Assembly: GCA_018829425.1 (NCBI GenBank)
Contig: JAHJUA010000029.1
Coordinates: 1 to 7,989, forward strand
DNA: 7,989 nucleotides
Source: Nanobdellota archaeon
GTDB taxonomy: Archaea; Nanobdellota; Nanobdellia; Pacearchaeales; GW2011-AR1
Direction: 5' to 3'
The notes beneath the pieces are model-generated. The model was not told where the DNA came from. It saw only the letters and a list, made by a program, of their open reading frames with translations, and did no database searches. The translations under genes were made by a program, and so were the position numbers. Numbering within the stretch: position 1 is the first letter of the stretch; every line of letters starts with the position of its first letter. Below, in pieces: positions 1 through 4,683 of this stretch.

Positions 1-57
1 ATAGATGCTCCTAAAGAATATTTAGGCAGAAAAGTTTATGTTCTTATTAGAAAATAA
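1..57 (+). CDS. C-terminal fragment of a DUF2080-like IS accessory protein
   Basis: Frame 1 is open from the first base to a TAA at 55-57 and encodes 18 residues ending in APKEYLGRKVYVLIRK. This closely resembles, from memory, the C-terminus of the small archaeal DUF2080 proteins ('transposase-associated'), which have an AbrB-like look with the pattern PKEYLGKKVYVII. The rest of the gene lies off the window. Its stop codon is 9 nt before TACGCAAGG, a sequence that also forms the terminal repeat of the complete IS at the other end of the window. The fragment is therefore read as the last gene of a neighbouring IS. Biochemical function is unknown. The family call rests on a short stretch and could be wrong. 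Confidence 0.7.
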   Translation: MDAPKEYLGRKVYVLIRK

Positions 58-75
58 CTGAATTTATACGCAAGG
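1..75 (+). mobile_element. Right end of an IS element (partial)
   Basis: The stretch holds the DUF2080-like gene tail followed by TACGCAAGG at 67-75, identical to the core of the 17-bp terminal repeat of the IS at 6756-7989. In both cases a small accessory gene reads outward and stops within a few bases of the repeat. The exact outer boundary is uncertain, and the rest of the element is off the window. Confidence 0.65.
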
Positions 76-89
76 CTCTGATTATCATA

Positions 90-100
90 AACTATTTAAG
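90..100 (+). promoter_or_regulatory. TATA box for the 122-952 gene
   Basis: An AT-rich box (ctatttaag core at 92-100) is centred about 26 nt before the ATG at 122, predicting a leaderless or near-leaderless transcript. It is about 15 bp from the IS end core, so it belongs to flanking DNA and not to the IS. A GGTGGT at 103-108 resembles a Shine-Dalgarno site, but no other gene here has one. Confidence 0.55.
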
Positions 101-121
101 CAGGTGGTGTGAAAAGTTAAC

Positions 122-952
122 ATGGATGATTGCAATGACTATAATTTCTCAAAAACACCCATTGAAAAAGTGAGGGATGATATAAAATTGCTTCAAGAAG
201 AGCTTTTTATTATGAAAAGTGAGCTTGAAACCATTAGGAAGGAGCTAAGCCTTATAATTAATACGAACTTTATGAATAAAAGTTCCATAGGAAATGAAGG
301 GGTTCCAGCAGACCAACAGACCAACACATCAACATTCAACACCCCCCCATTTCCTGTCGAGAATGTTTACTCTAAAAACCCAGACACACCCCCATACAAT
401 CCAACAGATAATCCAACACATCCACAACACATGGCTCCAAAAATCAGACAGATAACTCCTGAAATGGTGGAGGAGATTCTAGCTAGAGAATATATGGGGG
501 AATCAAGGAAGAACCCAGAAATATTCAAGAATGGGGTTGCAGAAGTCAGAAATGAAGTAAGAAACCAACAGCCAGACCCTAAAATCGATACCCTATCTGA
601 TCTTACAAGCATCATGAATGGTCTGAAAGCAGATCTAAAGGCCAAATTCCGATCATTAACAGGTCAGGAATTCTATATATTCTCCGTGCTTTACACCGTC
701 GAGAAAAGCCAGGAAACTGTGACATATAGTGATCTCGCCAAGCGAACAGGCCTTACAAGCTCAAGCATAAGGGATTACATTCAAAGAATAATAAGAAAAG
801 GCATCCCGATAAACAAAGAAAAGATGAATAATAAGGTTACCTTACTTAATATACCGATAGAACTCAGAAGCCTAGCCACTCTTGATAATCTTATGAGACT
901 AAGGAATAATATTCCTGATGAAAGTCTTGATAGATTTTCATCCAGAAAGTGA
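122..952 (+). CDS. Coiled-coil protein with C-terminal winged helix-turn-helix (putative DNA-binding regulator or initiator)
   Basis: This 276-residue protein has three visible parts. Residues 14-46 are a charged heptad-like coiled coil. Residues 50-105 are a Pro/Asn/Thr-rich, probably disordered linker. Residues 172-260 are a winged helix: a first helix beginning LTGQEF, a YSDLAKRTGL helix (202-211), a likely recognition helix at 212-226 (SSSIRDYIQRIIRK region) and a KGIPI/NNKVTLL wing. The domain resembles the MarR/sigma-region-4-like HTH found in many uncharacterised DPANN proteins. DNA binding as a coiled-coil dimer is inferred; the target is unknown. The start is fixed by a TATA box 26 nt upstream. 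The gene faces a similarly built gene (1508-2134) across 555 bp of repeat-bearing DNA, suggesting a functional pair. It has no signal peptide or membrane segment. Transcription factor, replication initiator or partition adaptor are all possible. Confidence 0.8.
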   Translation: MDDCNDYNFSKTPIEKVRDDIKLLQEELFIMKSELETIRKELSLIINTNFMNKSSIGNEGVPADQQTNTSTFNTPPFPVENVYSKNPDTPPYNPTDNPTHPQHMAPKIRQITPEMVEEILAREYMGESRKNPEIFKNGVAEVRNEVRNQQPDPKIDTLSDLTSIMNGLKADLKAKFRSLTGQEFYIFSVLYTVEKSQETVTYSDLAKRTGLTSSSIRDYIQRIIRKGIPINKEKMNNKVTLLNIPIELRSLATLDNLMRLRNNIPDESLDRFSSRK

Positions 953-1013
953 GAGTTTCCTAAACTTTTTTAACAGTCAATTATTCAATTTTTTAATTAA
1001 TTAAGCCTTATCT

Positions 1014-1036
1014 TTTCAAATTTTTCATATTTGAAA
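1014..1036 (+). terminator. Possible terminator region of the 122-952 gene
   Basis: An 8-bp perfect inverted repeat (TTTCAAAT / ATTTGAAA) has a 7-nt T-rich loop. It lies just after a T-rich run (965-1000) downstream of the stop codon. Archaeal termination relies mainly on T-tracts, so the tract may matter more than the hairpin. Confidence 0.4.
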
Positions 1037-1084
1037 CAACCCAATTAATCCAAACTCTTTAATTTTTCACCCACTTTCTTTTTT

Positions 1085-1104
1085 ATCACTCACTTTAGGA
1101 CATT
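1085..1104. repeat. 20-bp direct repeat, copy 1
   Basis: The 20 bases beginning ATCACTCACTTT and ending GGACATT are identical to 1203-1222; the two copies are 118 bp apart. The last seven bases also form the left arm of the hairpin at 1098-1115. The inner CACTCACTTT recurs exactly at 1357-1366 and in degenerate form near 1068, 1317 and 1414. Confidence 0.85.
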
Positions 1105-1115
1105 CTGAAATGTCC
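1098..1115. repeat. Perfect 7-bp inverted repeat (hairpin)
   Basis: GGACATT and AATGTCC arms flank a 4-nt loop (CTGA). The right arm begins the TGTCCAAA motif that recurs at 1132-1139. The second copy of the 20-bp repeat has only the left arm, followed by a different arrangement (TATGTGGACAC). Confidence 0.7.
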
Positions 1116-1202
1116 AAAAACTTCCCCAAATTGTCCAAACCATTAACTTATTTGGTAATTATAAGAAAAGCGCTACATCGCTTAACTCCTAAAACCGTCC
1201 AA

Positions 1203-1222
1203 ATCACTCACTTTAGGACATT
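1203..1222. repeat. 20-bp direct repeat, copy 2
   Basis: Exact second copy of the 1085-1104 sequence. A 20-bp perfect match in 8 kb is far beyond chance even in AT-rich DNA, so it is a duplicated functional site or the trace of a duplication. Confidence 0.85.
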
Positions 1223-1507
1223 ATGTGGACACTTTTTTCCATCTTACACCTGCTCACACACATTCACCCATATTTGCCTCTGAAAATCCCAAAAACCATC
1301 AAAACTCCTAGTTTTTCACTCCTTTTTTACCCACATATGGCCAAAATCCCTATTTTCACTCACTTTTTCCCCTAATCCTCTCAATTCTCTCTGTTTTCCC
1401 GTCTTTACTAACCCTCACTTTTACCTTTTTCATGGGTCAAAAGTTCGGTTTAACAGGTTTCAGCTATGTATGAAGTTCGTTTTAATGCTTAATTTATCTC
1501 TCACTTC

Positions 1508-2134
1508 TTACTTTTTCCACCTATTGGATAAGGGGCCTTTCTTAGTCTTTTTTTCAGCCTTCATATTTGACAAAAGCATATCTTTTACCTCATCGGCCAC
1601 AAAATACCTCTTTTTTCCGTTTTTCTCTATGGCCTCTTCGATCATACCTTCACTCTTCTGTTTTATTGCATTTATCTGTCCTCGAATAGTGCTTTTTTCT
1701 TTATTTAGGATGGCTGCCACATCTTCACAACTTAATTTCATGTCAGTATTTAACAAAACCCATATAATTGCCCTCTCCATGGTGCTTAAACTACTTAAGA
1801 AACTCATTTGAACACCTGTTTGAACACCTGTTTGAACACCTAAAACACCTGTCTGTTTATAGTCAGCTGTTTGTCTCTGTTTAAACAGCTGTTTGTTTAC
1901 ACGCATAGAAAAGAAAGAAATAACCTGTTTCATTTCATCCATTTCAGATTCCATCGTCGAGATTCTCTCCTTCATATCTTCAACAGTATCTTCATGGTGT
2001 TTGTCACGGGTGTTTAAATGTCCGATCCAATCAGCCGCTTTTTTTATGTCCTGTTTAACTGCAGAAAATGACTGTTTGATCTCATCTTTTAACTCAGAAT
2101 GATCATCATCTTTACCAAAAATCCACCAACTCAT
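1508..2134 (-). CDS. Coiled-coil / winged-helix protein (MSWW... family), putative DNA-binding protein
   Basis: From the chosen start the protein has 208 residues. It starts MSWWIFGK, then has a long acidic/basic coiled coil (about 14-80, with WIGHL at 37-41). A Gln/Thr/Gly/Val repeat linker follows (94-109, three QTGV units). A winged helix spans 115-187: STMERAIIWVLL helix, CEDVAAIL helix, recognition helix KSTIRGQINAIKQK, and a wing NGKKRYFV. The tail is lysine-rich. MSWW-initiated coiled-coil/HTH proteins are common in DPANN genomes but, as far as I know, uncharacterised. Longer starts exist (ATG at 2149, TTG at 2152). I reject them because a strong TATA box (TTTATATA at 2157-2164) lies 26 nt from the ATG at 2134 and only about 12 nt from 2149. 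Role is inferred: DNA binding, possibly autoregulatory, since linker-encoding motifs recur upstream of its own promoter. Confidence 0.8.
   Translation of the reverse strand: MSWWIFGKDDDHSELKDEIKQSFSAVKQDIKKAADWIGHLNTRDKHHEDTVEDMKERISTMESEMDEMKQVISFFSMRVNKQLFKQRQTADYKQTGVLGVQTGVQTGVQMSFLSSLSTMERAIIWVLLNTDMKLSCEDVAAILNKEKSTIRGQINAIKQKSEGMIEEAIEKNGKKRYFVADEVKDMLLSNMKAEKKTKKGPLSNRWKK
1808..1850. repeat. 12-bp tandem repeat (AACACCTGTTTG) inside the minus-strand gene
   Basis: AACACCT occurs at 1811, 1823 and 1835 with an exact 12-bp period, and again at 1844. In frame on the minus strand the unit encodes Gln-Thr-Gly-Val. The motif recurs at 2274-2280 and, less exactly, at 2252-2260 and 2284-2289, upstream of the same gene. 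Confidence 0.8.
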
Positions 2135-2155
2135 GAGAACATAAGTCATCAAGAA

Positions 2156-2166
2156 CTATATAAAGC
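2156..2166 (-). promoter_or_regulatory. TATA box for the 1508-2134 gene
   Basis: Minus-strand GCTTTATATAG is the best TATA match in the window. It is centred 26 nt before the ATG at 2134 and decides that start over the longer ones at 2149 and 2152. Confidence 0.8.
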
Positions 2167-2374
2167 TTTTCTTGTGCTGAAAAACTAAAAGTTTTAGCAT
2201 ACTGGAAATTCAAGATTTCCCCGTGTTTAAATGAATTAAACATCTGCCCCGCACCTGTTTCCCCAGCTGTCCAAACACCTGTAAACACCACCAAACATCA
2301 ATTTGTCGTCGACAAAATGTAAATAACAAAAAATGATTAATCACCTCCTTTAAATTATCGAAATGTAACCAAAA

Positions 2375-2384
2375 CTATAAATAG
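2375..2384 (+). promoter_or_regulatory. TATA box for the 2408-2707 gene
   Basis: CTATAAATAG is centred about 29 nt before the ATG at 2408, predicting a leader of only a few nucleotides. It is preceded by an A-rich BRE-like stretch (CCAAAA). Confidence 0.75.
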
Positions 2385-2407
2385 CTAAAGAATTTAGTTC
2401 TAAAAAG

Positions 2408-2707
2408 ATGGCAAGTCGGACCCAAATTTCAAACAAACTTAAGCTCCCATTACATGTCCTCGACACATTCAAGGGGAGAATTGCAACCGCAATTTCTGCA
2501 GCATTTGCATTTGTTATTGCATTAAGTTGGAATGACACTATCAAGGCAGGAGTAACTAAACTTATTCAAAACAGTGGACTAAATGGGACATCCTACATCT
2601 ATTCAATAGTCGCTTCTCTTGTTATTACTGTCATTTGTGTTTTTGGGATTTATCTTGCCTCCAAATTGGCTTCAAATAATTCAGAAGAAAAATTGCAAAA
2701 AAAGTAG
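2408..2707 (+). CDS. DUF5654-like small membrane protein
   Basis: This 99-residue protein has two predicted membrane helices (about 25-42 and 63-86), a basic N-terminus and a charged, lysine-rich C-terminal tail. Helix 1 contains TAISAAFAFVIALSWNDTIKA (split here as residues 27-47), which matches my memory of the DUF5654 signature 'ITAAFGFVAALAWNDAIKALF'. That family is common in archaea, and its function is unknown. Both ends are probably cytoplasmic. The TATA box at 2375-2384 supports this start, and the gene appears to be transcribed alone, with TTTTT just after its stop. The region upstream is shared with the divergent winged-helix gene, whose product could regulate it (inference). The family call is by recognition, not by search. 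Confidence 0.8.
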   Translation: MASRTQISNKLKLPLHVLDTFKGRIATAISAAFAFVIALSWNDTIKAGVTKLIQNSGLNGTSYIYSIVASLVITVICVFGIYLASKLASNNSEEKLQKK

Positions 2708-2852
2708 TGATTTTTGGGTCAACTAAAAAGAAAAAATAAGGCGAGCAAAACTTTTGATTATTGCTAATAAGTTTCTGCATGATAAAATTCTAAAAAATCT
2801 GAAAAAATCAGGATTTTCAACCCCCAATTGGCCACTAAACTCTCCCCAAAAC

Positions 2853-2875
2853 CCAGAAAACCACGGGTTTCTAGG
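2853..2875. repeat. Imperfect inverted repeat just upstream of the 2914 promoter
   Basis: CC-AGAAA-A-CC and GG-TTTCT-A-GG arms surround an ACG loop: nine base pairs interrupted by one opposed A/A. It ends 5 bp before the TATA box of the 2914 gene, so it is placed like an archaeal activator or repressor site. Confidence 0.45.
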
Positions 2876-2880
2876 AAAAA

Positions 2881-2890
2881 GTATAAATAA
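2881..2890 (+). promoter_or_regulatory. TATA box for the 2914-3141 gene
   Basis: GTATAAATAA, preceded by an A-rich BRE-like stretch, is centred about 29 nt before the ATG at 2914. Confidence 0.75.
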
Positions 2891-2913
2891 CACCTCTTCT
2901 TAATAAAACTGAG

Positions 2914-3141
2914 ATGAACATAAAAAAGATCGTGAAAGACTGGCTTGGCTTTTGGAATAGCCTGAATTATGGTCCTAAGGGGGCATTTGCAGGGTTTGTC
3001 ATAGCCCTTGGATATTTCTTGGTTCCTTGGATCCTCAAATTGCTTTTGGTCATTTTGATTATCGCAGCCGTAACGTTGATCGGAGCAGGAATTGGGGAAA
3101 TCGTAGGCTGGCTCATCAAACTCCTAAAAAAGAGAAAGTAA
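2914..3141 (+). CDS. Small hydrophobic membrane protein of unknown function
   Basis: This 75-residue protein has a basic amphipathic N-terminus (residues 1-20, with several aromatic residues). A nearly continuous hydrophobic stretch covers 23-68, enough for one long or two short membrane helices hinged near V37-P38. The C-terminus is KLLKKRK. The second half carries a glycine-zipper pattern, G57-x3-G61-x3-G65, typical of tightly packed helix oligomers. Two helices with both ends cytoplasmic is the likeliest topology by the positive-inside rule. A well-placed TATA box makes it a real gene despite its size. I do not recognise a family. Oligomeric pore, holin-like or scaffold functions are possible, but nothing in the sequence decides between them. 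Confidence 0.7.
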   Translation: MNIKKIVKDWLGFWNSLNYGPKGAFAGFVIALGYFLVPWILKLLLVILIIAAVTLIGAGIGEIVGWLIKLLKKRK

Positions 3142-3199
3142 CCAGAAGATCAGGAAAACTGGGGAAAACCAAAGAAAAGCAAGAAAATAATGCGATTAA

Positions 3200-3224
3200 A
3201 TCTTTTGATTAAAAATCAAAAGAT
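3200..3224. repeat. 11-bp perfect inverted repeat with 3-nt loop
   Basis: ATCTTTTGATT and AATCAAAAGAT are separated by AAA. No T-run follows on the + strand, so it is not a classic hairpin terminator. It could be an operator, a recombinase site or an RNA-processing hairpin of the 2914 transcript. The inner motif CTTTTGATTA also occurs at 2751-2760. Confidence 0.75.
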
Positions 3225-3453
3225 GCTGCATATGTAAAAAAGCCTTATTTCTAGGCCAAAAATGCCTAAAAATACCAAATGCTTCGCACAAGGAATACTA
3301 TCAGAACGTTTTGAAACTGCGTTTTTCTGTCTTTTTAGCTAGTTTTCTCAGTCGTCCGCGAGATTACCTTGGACAGAAGAAAAGAACAAGCATTTAATCA
3401 TCTCGATAAAGGGAATGTAAAAGAACAAAATAACAACCAGTCATTTACAAAAC

Positions 3454-3463
3454 ATATATAAAT
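3454..3463 (+). promoter_or_regulatory. TATA box for the 3486-4313 recombinase
   Basis: ATATATAAAT is centred about 28 nt before the ATG at 3486. Another ATG at 3482 is out of frame, so 3486 is the start. Confidence 0.75.
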
Positions 3464-3485
3464 CACAGTTCGTACAATCTTATGT

Positions 3486-4313
3486 ATGGAAAAAGAGGAA
3501 TTTCTTAAGAAACTTGAAACAGAACTAAAAATAAGCAAAAATTCTCCCCACACCATTAGGAATTATCTTTCTGCCAATTCTCAACTTGTTAATTTTTCCC
3601 ATAAGGCTCCAGATCAAATAAATGAAGATGATGTTAAATCATTTATGGCAGAGAATTTAACCGAAAAATCCTCAATGTCGGCTATTTTGTTTTTATCATC
3701 GATAAAATATGCCTATTCAAACTTACTAAAAAACGATATAACTAGAAACATAAGGCGCCCTAAAAGGGAGAGAAAAATTCCAAGTGTTCTGACAAAAGAA
3801 GAAGTCAAAATTCTTTTAGATTCAATTGCTAACAAAAAAAGTCAGTTAATGATTTCTTTAATTTATGCAGGGGGTTTCAGAGTTTCTGAATTAACAAACT
3901 TAAAAATTCAGGATTTGCAATTTGAAGAAAAAGTGGGCTATATCCGAAATGCCAAGGGTAAAAAGGACAGAATTTTCAATATTCCTGACTTTTTATTTAA
4001 AGACCTTAAAGAACAGGCAAATTTACAAAGATCACAACAAAAAGAATTTTTGTTTTCAGGTCCGAAAGGTTGCCTTTCTACAAGAAATCTTCAAAAAATA
4101 GTCGAAAAAGCAAGAATAAAAGCTGGAATCCAGAAAGAAGTTCATCCCCATACATTAAGGCATTCATTCGCAACCCACCTATTAGAAAAAGGCATAGACA
4201 TAAGGCTTATACAAATTTTGTTAGGTCATGCATCAATTTCTACGACGGAGTTATATACCCATATTAGTAAAGAACAAATAAAGAATATTAAAAGCCCAAT
4301 TGAAGAATTGTAA
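3486..4313 (+). CDS. xerA: Tyrosine recombinase, XerA-like, catalytically complete
   Basis: This 275-residue protein is the usual length for archaeal XerA and XerC/D-type recombinases. The N-terminal SAM-like DNA-binding domain covers about 1-85 (SPHTIRNYL motif at 20-28). The catalytic domain covers about 95-275. All expected residues are present: R132 (GGFRVSEL), K157 in the beta-hairpin (AKGKKDR), H222 and R225 (HPHTLRHSFATHLL), H248 (LLGHASISTT) and nucleophile Y257 (ELYTH). The C-terminus has NIKSPIEEL, as in archaeal family members. It should cut and rejoin DNA through a 3'-phosphotyrosine at paired binding sites. Chromosome-dimer resolution at dif, integration/excision or inversion are possible. 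A dif site was not recognised. The gene has its own promoter, and a degenerate paralogue lies 371 bp downstream on the same strand. The xerA symbol indicates family, not proven role. Confidence 0.93.
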   Translation: MEKEEFLKKLETELKISKNSPHTIRNYLSANSQLVNFSHKAPDQINEDDVKSFMAENLTEKSSMSAILFLSSIKYAYSNLLKNDITRNIRRPKRERKIPSVLTKEEVKILLDSIANKKSQLMISLIYAGGFRVSELTNLKIQDLQFEEKVGYIRNAKGKKDRIFNIPDFLFKDLKEQANLQRSQQKEFLFSGPKGCLSTRNLQKIVEKARIKAGIQKEVHPHTLRHSFATHLLEKGIDIRLIQILLGHASISTTELYTHISKEQIKNIKSPIEEL

Positions 4314-4318
4314 CAAAA

Positions 4319-4330
4319 GTATATAAATAA
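4319..4330 (+). promoter_or_regulatory. Orphan TATA box
   Basis: GTATATAAATAA is as good a TATA box as any in the window and begins 6 bp after the recombinase stop. Transcription would start near 4350, but no + strand ORF follows before the next gene at 4684. It may drive a non-coding RNA antisense to the small 4397-4585 gene, or be relevant only in another arrangement of the following segment. Confidence 0.5.
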
Positions 4331-4374
4331 TGCCCAAAAAGAGCATCTAGAACTATTTGAACAAATAAGCTAAA

Positions 4375-4385
4375 ATTAAACGAAC
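4375..4385 (-). repeat. Left inverted GTTCGTTT motif
   Basis: The minus strand reads GTTCGTTTAAT, the near-inverse of GTTCGTTTTAAT at 4628-4639 (one T difference). The two lie close outside the small minus-strand gene and between the two recombinase genes. Confidence 0.55.
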
Positions 4386-4386
4386 T

Positions 4387-4399
4387 TAAGAAATTCTTA
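4387..4399. repeat. Perfect 13-bp palindrome TAAGAA-A-TTCTTA
   Basis: Two 6-bp arms flank a single central A, overlapping the stop codon of the minus-strand small gene. It could serve as a binding site or a bidirectional end-of-transcript signal. Confidence 0.5.
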
Positions 4400-4585
4400 T
4401 CTAAGCGAATAATTTGTCAAAGCTAAACCAATCCTATCTTTATTCTCTTTCTCTTGCAATATCCTTCTTCTCTGGATTGCCCAAGAGATTATGGTGGTCT
4501 CTAAAAAGAATGCAGCGAGGGCAAGATATCCAAGCTTTTGTTTCATAGGTCTTAAGAATCTGCTAACAACAGGTGTCATTATCAT
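4397..4585 (-). CDS. Probable small single-span membrane protein
   Basis: From ATG 4585 this encodes 62 residues: a short basic N-terminus (RFLRPMKQK), one predicted membrane helix (about 18-36), then a basic and charged tail beginning QRRRILQEKENKD. A GTG start at 4594 would add three residues. I prefer 4585 because a TATA box (GCTTTAAAAA, minus strand, 4607-4616) is centred 26 nt upstream, the same spacing as the other genes. The positive-inside rule gives no strong orientation, since both flanks are basic. It sits antisense between the two recombinase genes and just inside a pair of inverted GTTCGTTT motifs. No family was recognised. The ORF is short, so it could be spurious; the promoter and plausible helix make it more likely real than not. 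Confidence 0.5.
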   Translation of the reverse strand: MIMTPVVSRFLRPMKQKLGYLALAAFFLETTIISWAIQRRRILQEKENKDRIGLALTNYSLR

Positions 4586-4606
4586 AAATAACACATGTTT
4601 TTTAGG

Positions 4607-4616
4607 TTTTTAAAGC
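4607..4616 (-). promoter_or_regulatory. TATA box for the small membrane gene at 4397-4585
   Basis: Minus-strand GCTTTAAAAA is centred 26 nt before the ATG at 4585 and favours this start over the GTG at 4594. Confidence 0.5.
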
Positions 4617-4627
4617 TTACCCCCCGG

Positions 4628-4639
4628 GTTCGTTTTAAT
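4628..4639 (+). repeat. Right GTTCGTTTTAAT motif
   Basis: This 12-mer is identical to 1475-1486. Related GTTCGnTTAA copies are at 4666-4677 (GTTCGCTTAATT), at 1443-1454 (GTTCGGTTTAAC) and inverted at 4375-4385. Two loci thus carry paired direct copies 32 and 38 bp apart. The motif is a candidate recombinase or regulator site. Confidence 0.55.
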
Positions 4640-4653
4640 CATAAATAACAAGA

Positions 4654-4663
4654 TTTATAAATA
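4654..4663 (+). promoter_or_regulatory. TATA box for the 4684-5676 gene
   Basis: TTTATAAATA is centred 26 nt before the ATG at 4684, giving a leaderless start and supporting the long N-terminal extension of the product. A GTTCGCTTAATT motif lies between the TATA box and the start. Confidence 0.75.
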
Positions 4664-4683
4664 AGGTTCGCTTAATTAACAAC

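Larger units (their letters stand above)
953..1507. other. 555-bp non-coding, G-depleted, repeat-bearing region between convergent genes
   Basis: No credible gene lies here on either strand. On the + strand, counting by eye over 961-1440 gives about 6-7% G against about 27% C, so the minus strand is strongly purine-rich. The stretch holds a 20-bp perfect direct repeat, at least three exact and several degenerate copies of CACTCACTTT, repeated TGTCCAAA, an 18-bp hairpin and two GTTCGnTTTAA motifs. Candidates are a replication origin, a partition or protein-binding locus, or a long structured 3' UTR of the minus-strand gene. The sequence alone does not decide between them. Confidence 0.6.
2135..2407. 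promoter_or_regulatory. Divergent regulatory region dense in palindromes
   Basis: This 273-bp region separates the minus-strand coiled-coil/HTH gene from the + strand DUF5654-like gene. It holds a promoter for each. Short inverted repeats lie at 2176-2198 (AAAACT/AGTTTT plus an outer GCT/AGC), 2204-2220 (GGAAAT/ATTTCC), 2224-2242 (TGTTTAA/TTAAACA) and 2302-2316 (TTTGTCG-T-CGACAAA). Three AACACCTG-like motifs lie at 2252-2289. The first three palindromes are centred about 21-24 bp apart, roughly two helical turns, as expected for sites bound on one face of DNA. Confidence 0.55.
3142..3485. other. 344-bp intergenic stretch without a gene
   Basis: No convincing ORF is present; the best is a 26-codon ORF at 3262-3342 without a promoter. 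It holds an 11-bp perfect inverted repeat at 3200-3224, a T-rich stretch at 3322-3350 that could terminate + strand transcripts, a small TAGGC/GCCTA inverted repeat near 3252-3269, and the promoter of the recombinase gene at its right end. Confidence 0.5.

Noticed and set aside
367..645. Minus-strand ORF inside the first winged-helix gene
   Set aside because: It is a shadow of the Pro-rich coding stretch; the sense-strand protein has clear domains and a promoter.
1356..1433. Minus-strand 25-codon ORF starting MKKVKVRVSKDG
   Set aside because: The start looks protein-like, but it is very short, has no promoter, and its composition follows from the purine-rich minus strand.
1470..1811. Plus-strand ORF of 113 codons opposite the 1508-2134 gene
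   Set aside because: Its Phe/Ser-rich composition is typical of antisense to Lys/Glu-rich coding DNA. It has no promoter.
2112..2294. Minus-strand ORF of 60 codons overlapping the start of the 208-residue gene
   Set aside because: It has a TTG start, runs across the promoter and palindromes of the 1508-2134 gene and into its coding region in another frame, and shows no recognisable domain or promoter.
3027..3212. Plus-strand 61-codon ORF overlapping the small membrane protein gene
   Set aside because: It is out of frame with the promoter-supported gene and has no membrane or domain signal.
3262..3342. 26-codon ORF beginning MPKNTK in the 3142-3485 gap
   Set aside because: It has no TATA box at the right distance and no family resemblance.
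3350..3410. Possible C/D-box sRNA on the minus strand (GATGATT ... CTGA)
   Set aside because: The C box lacks the full RUGAUGA consensus, and no clear D'/C' pair is present.
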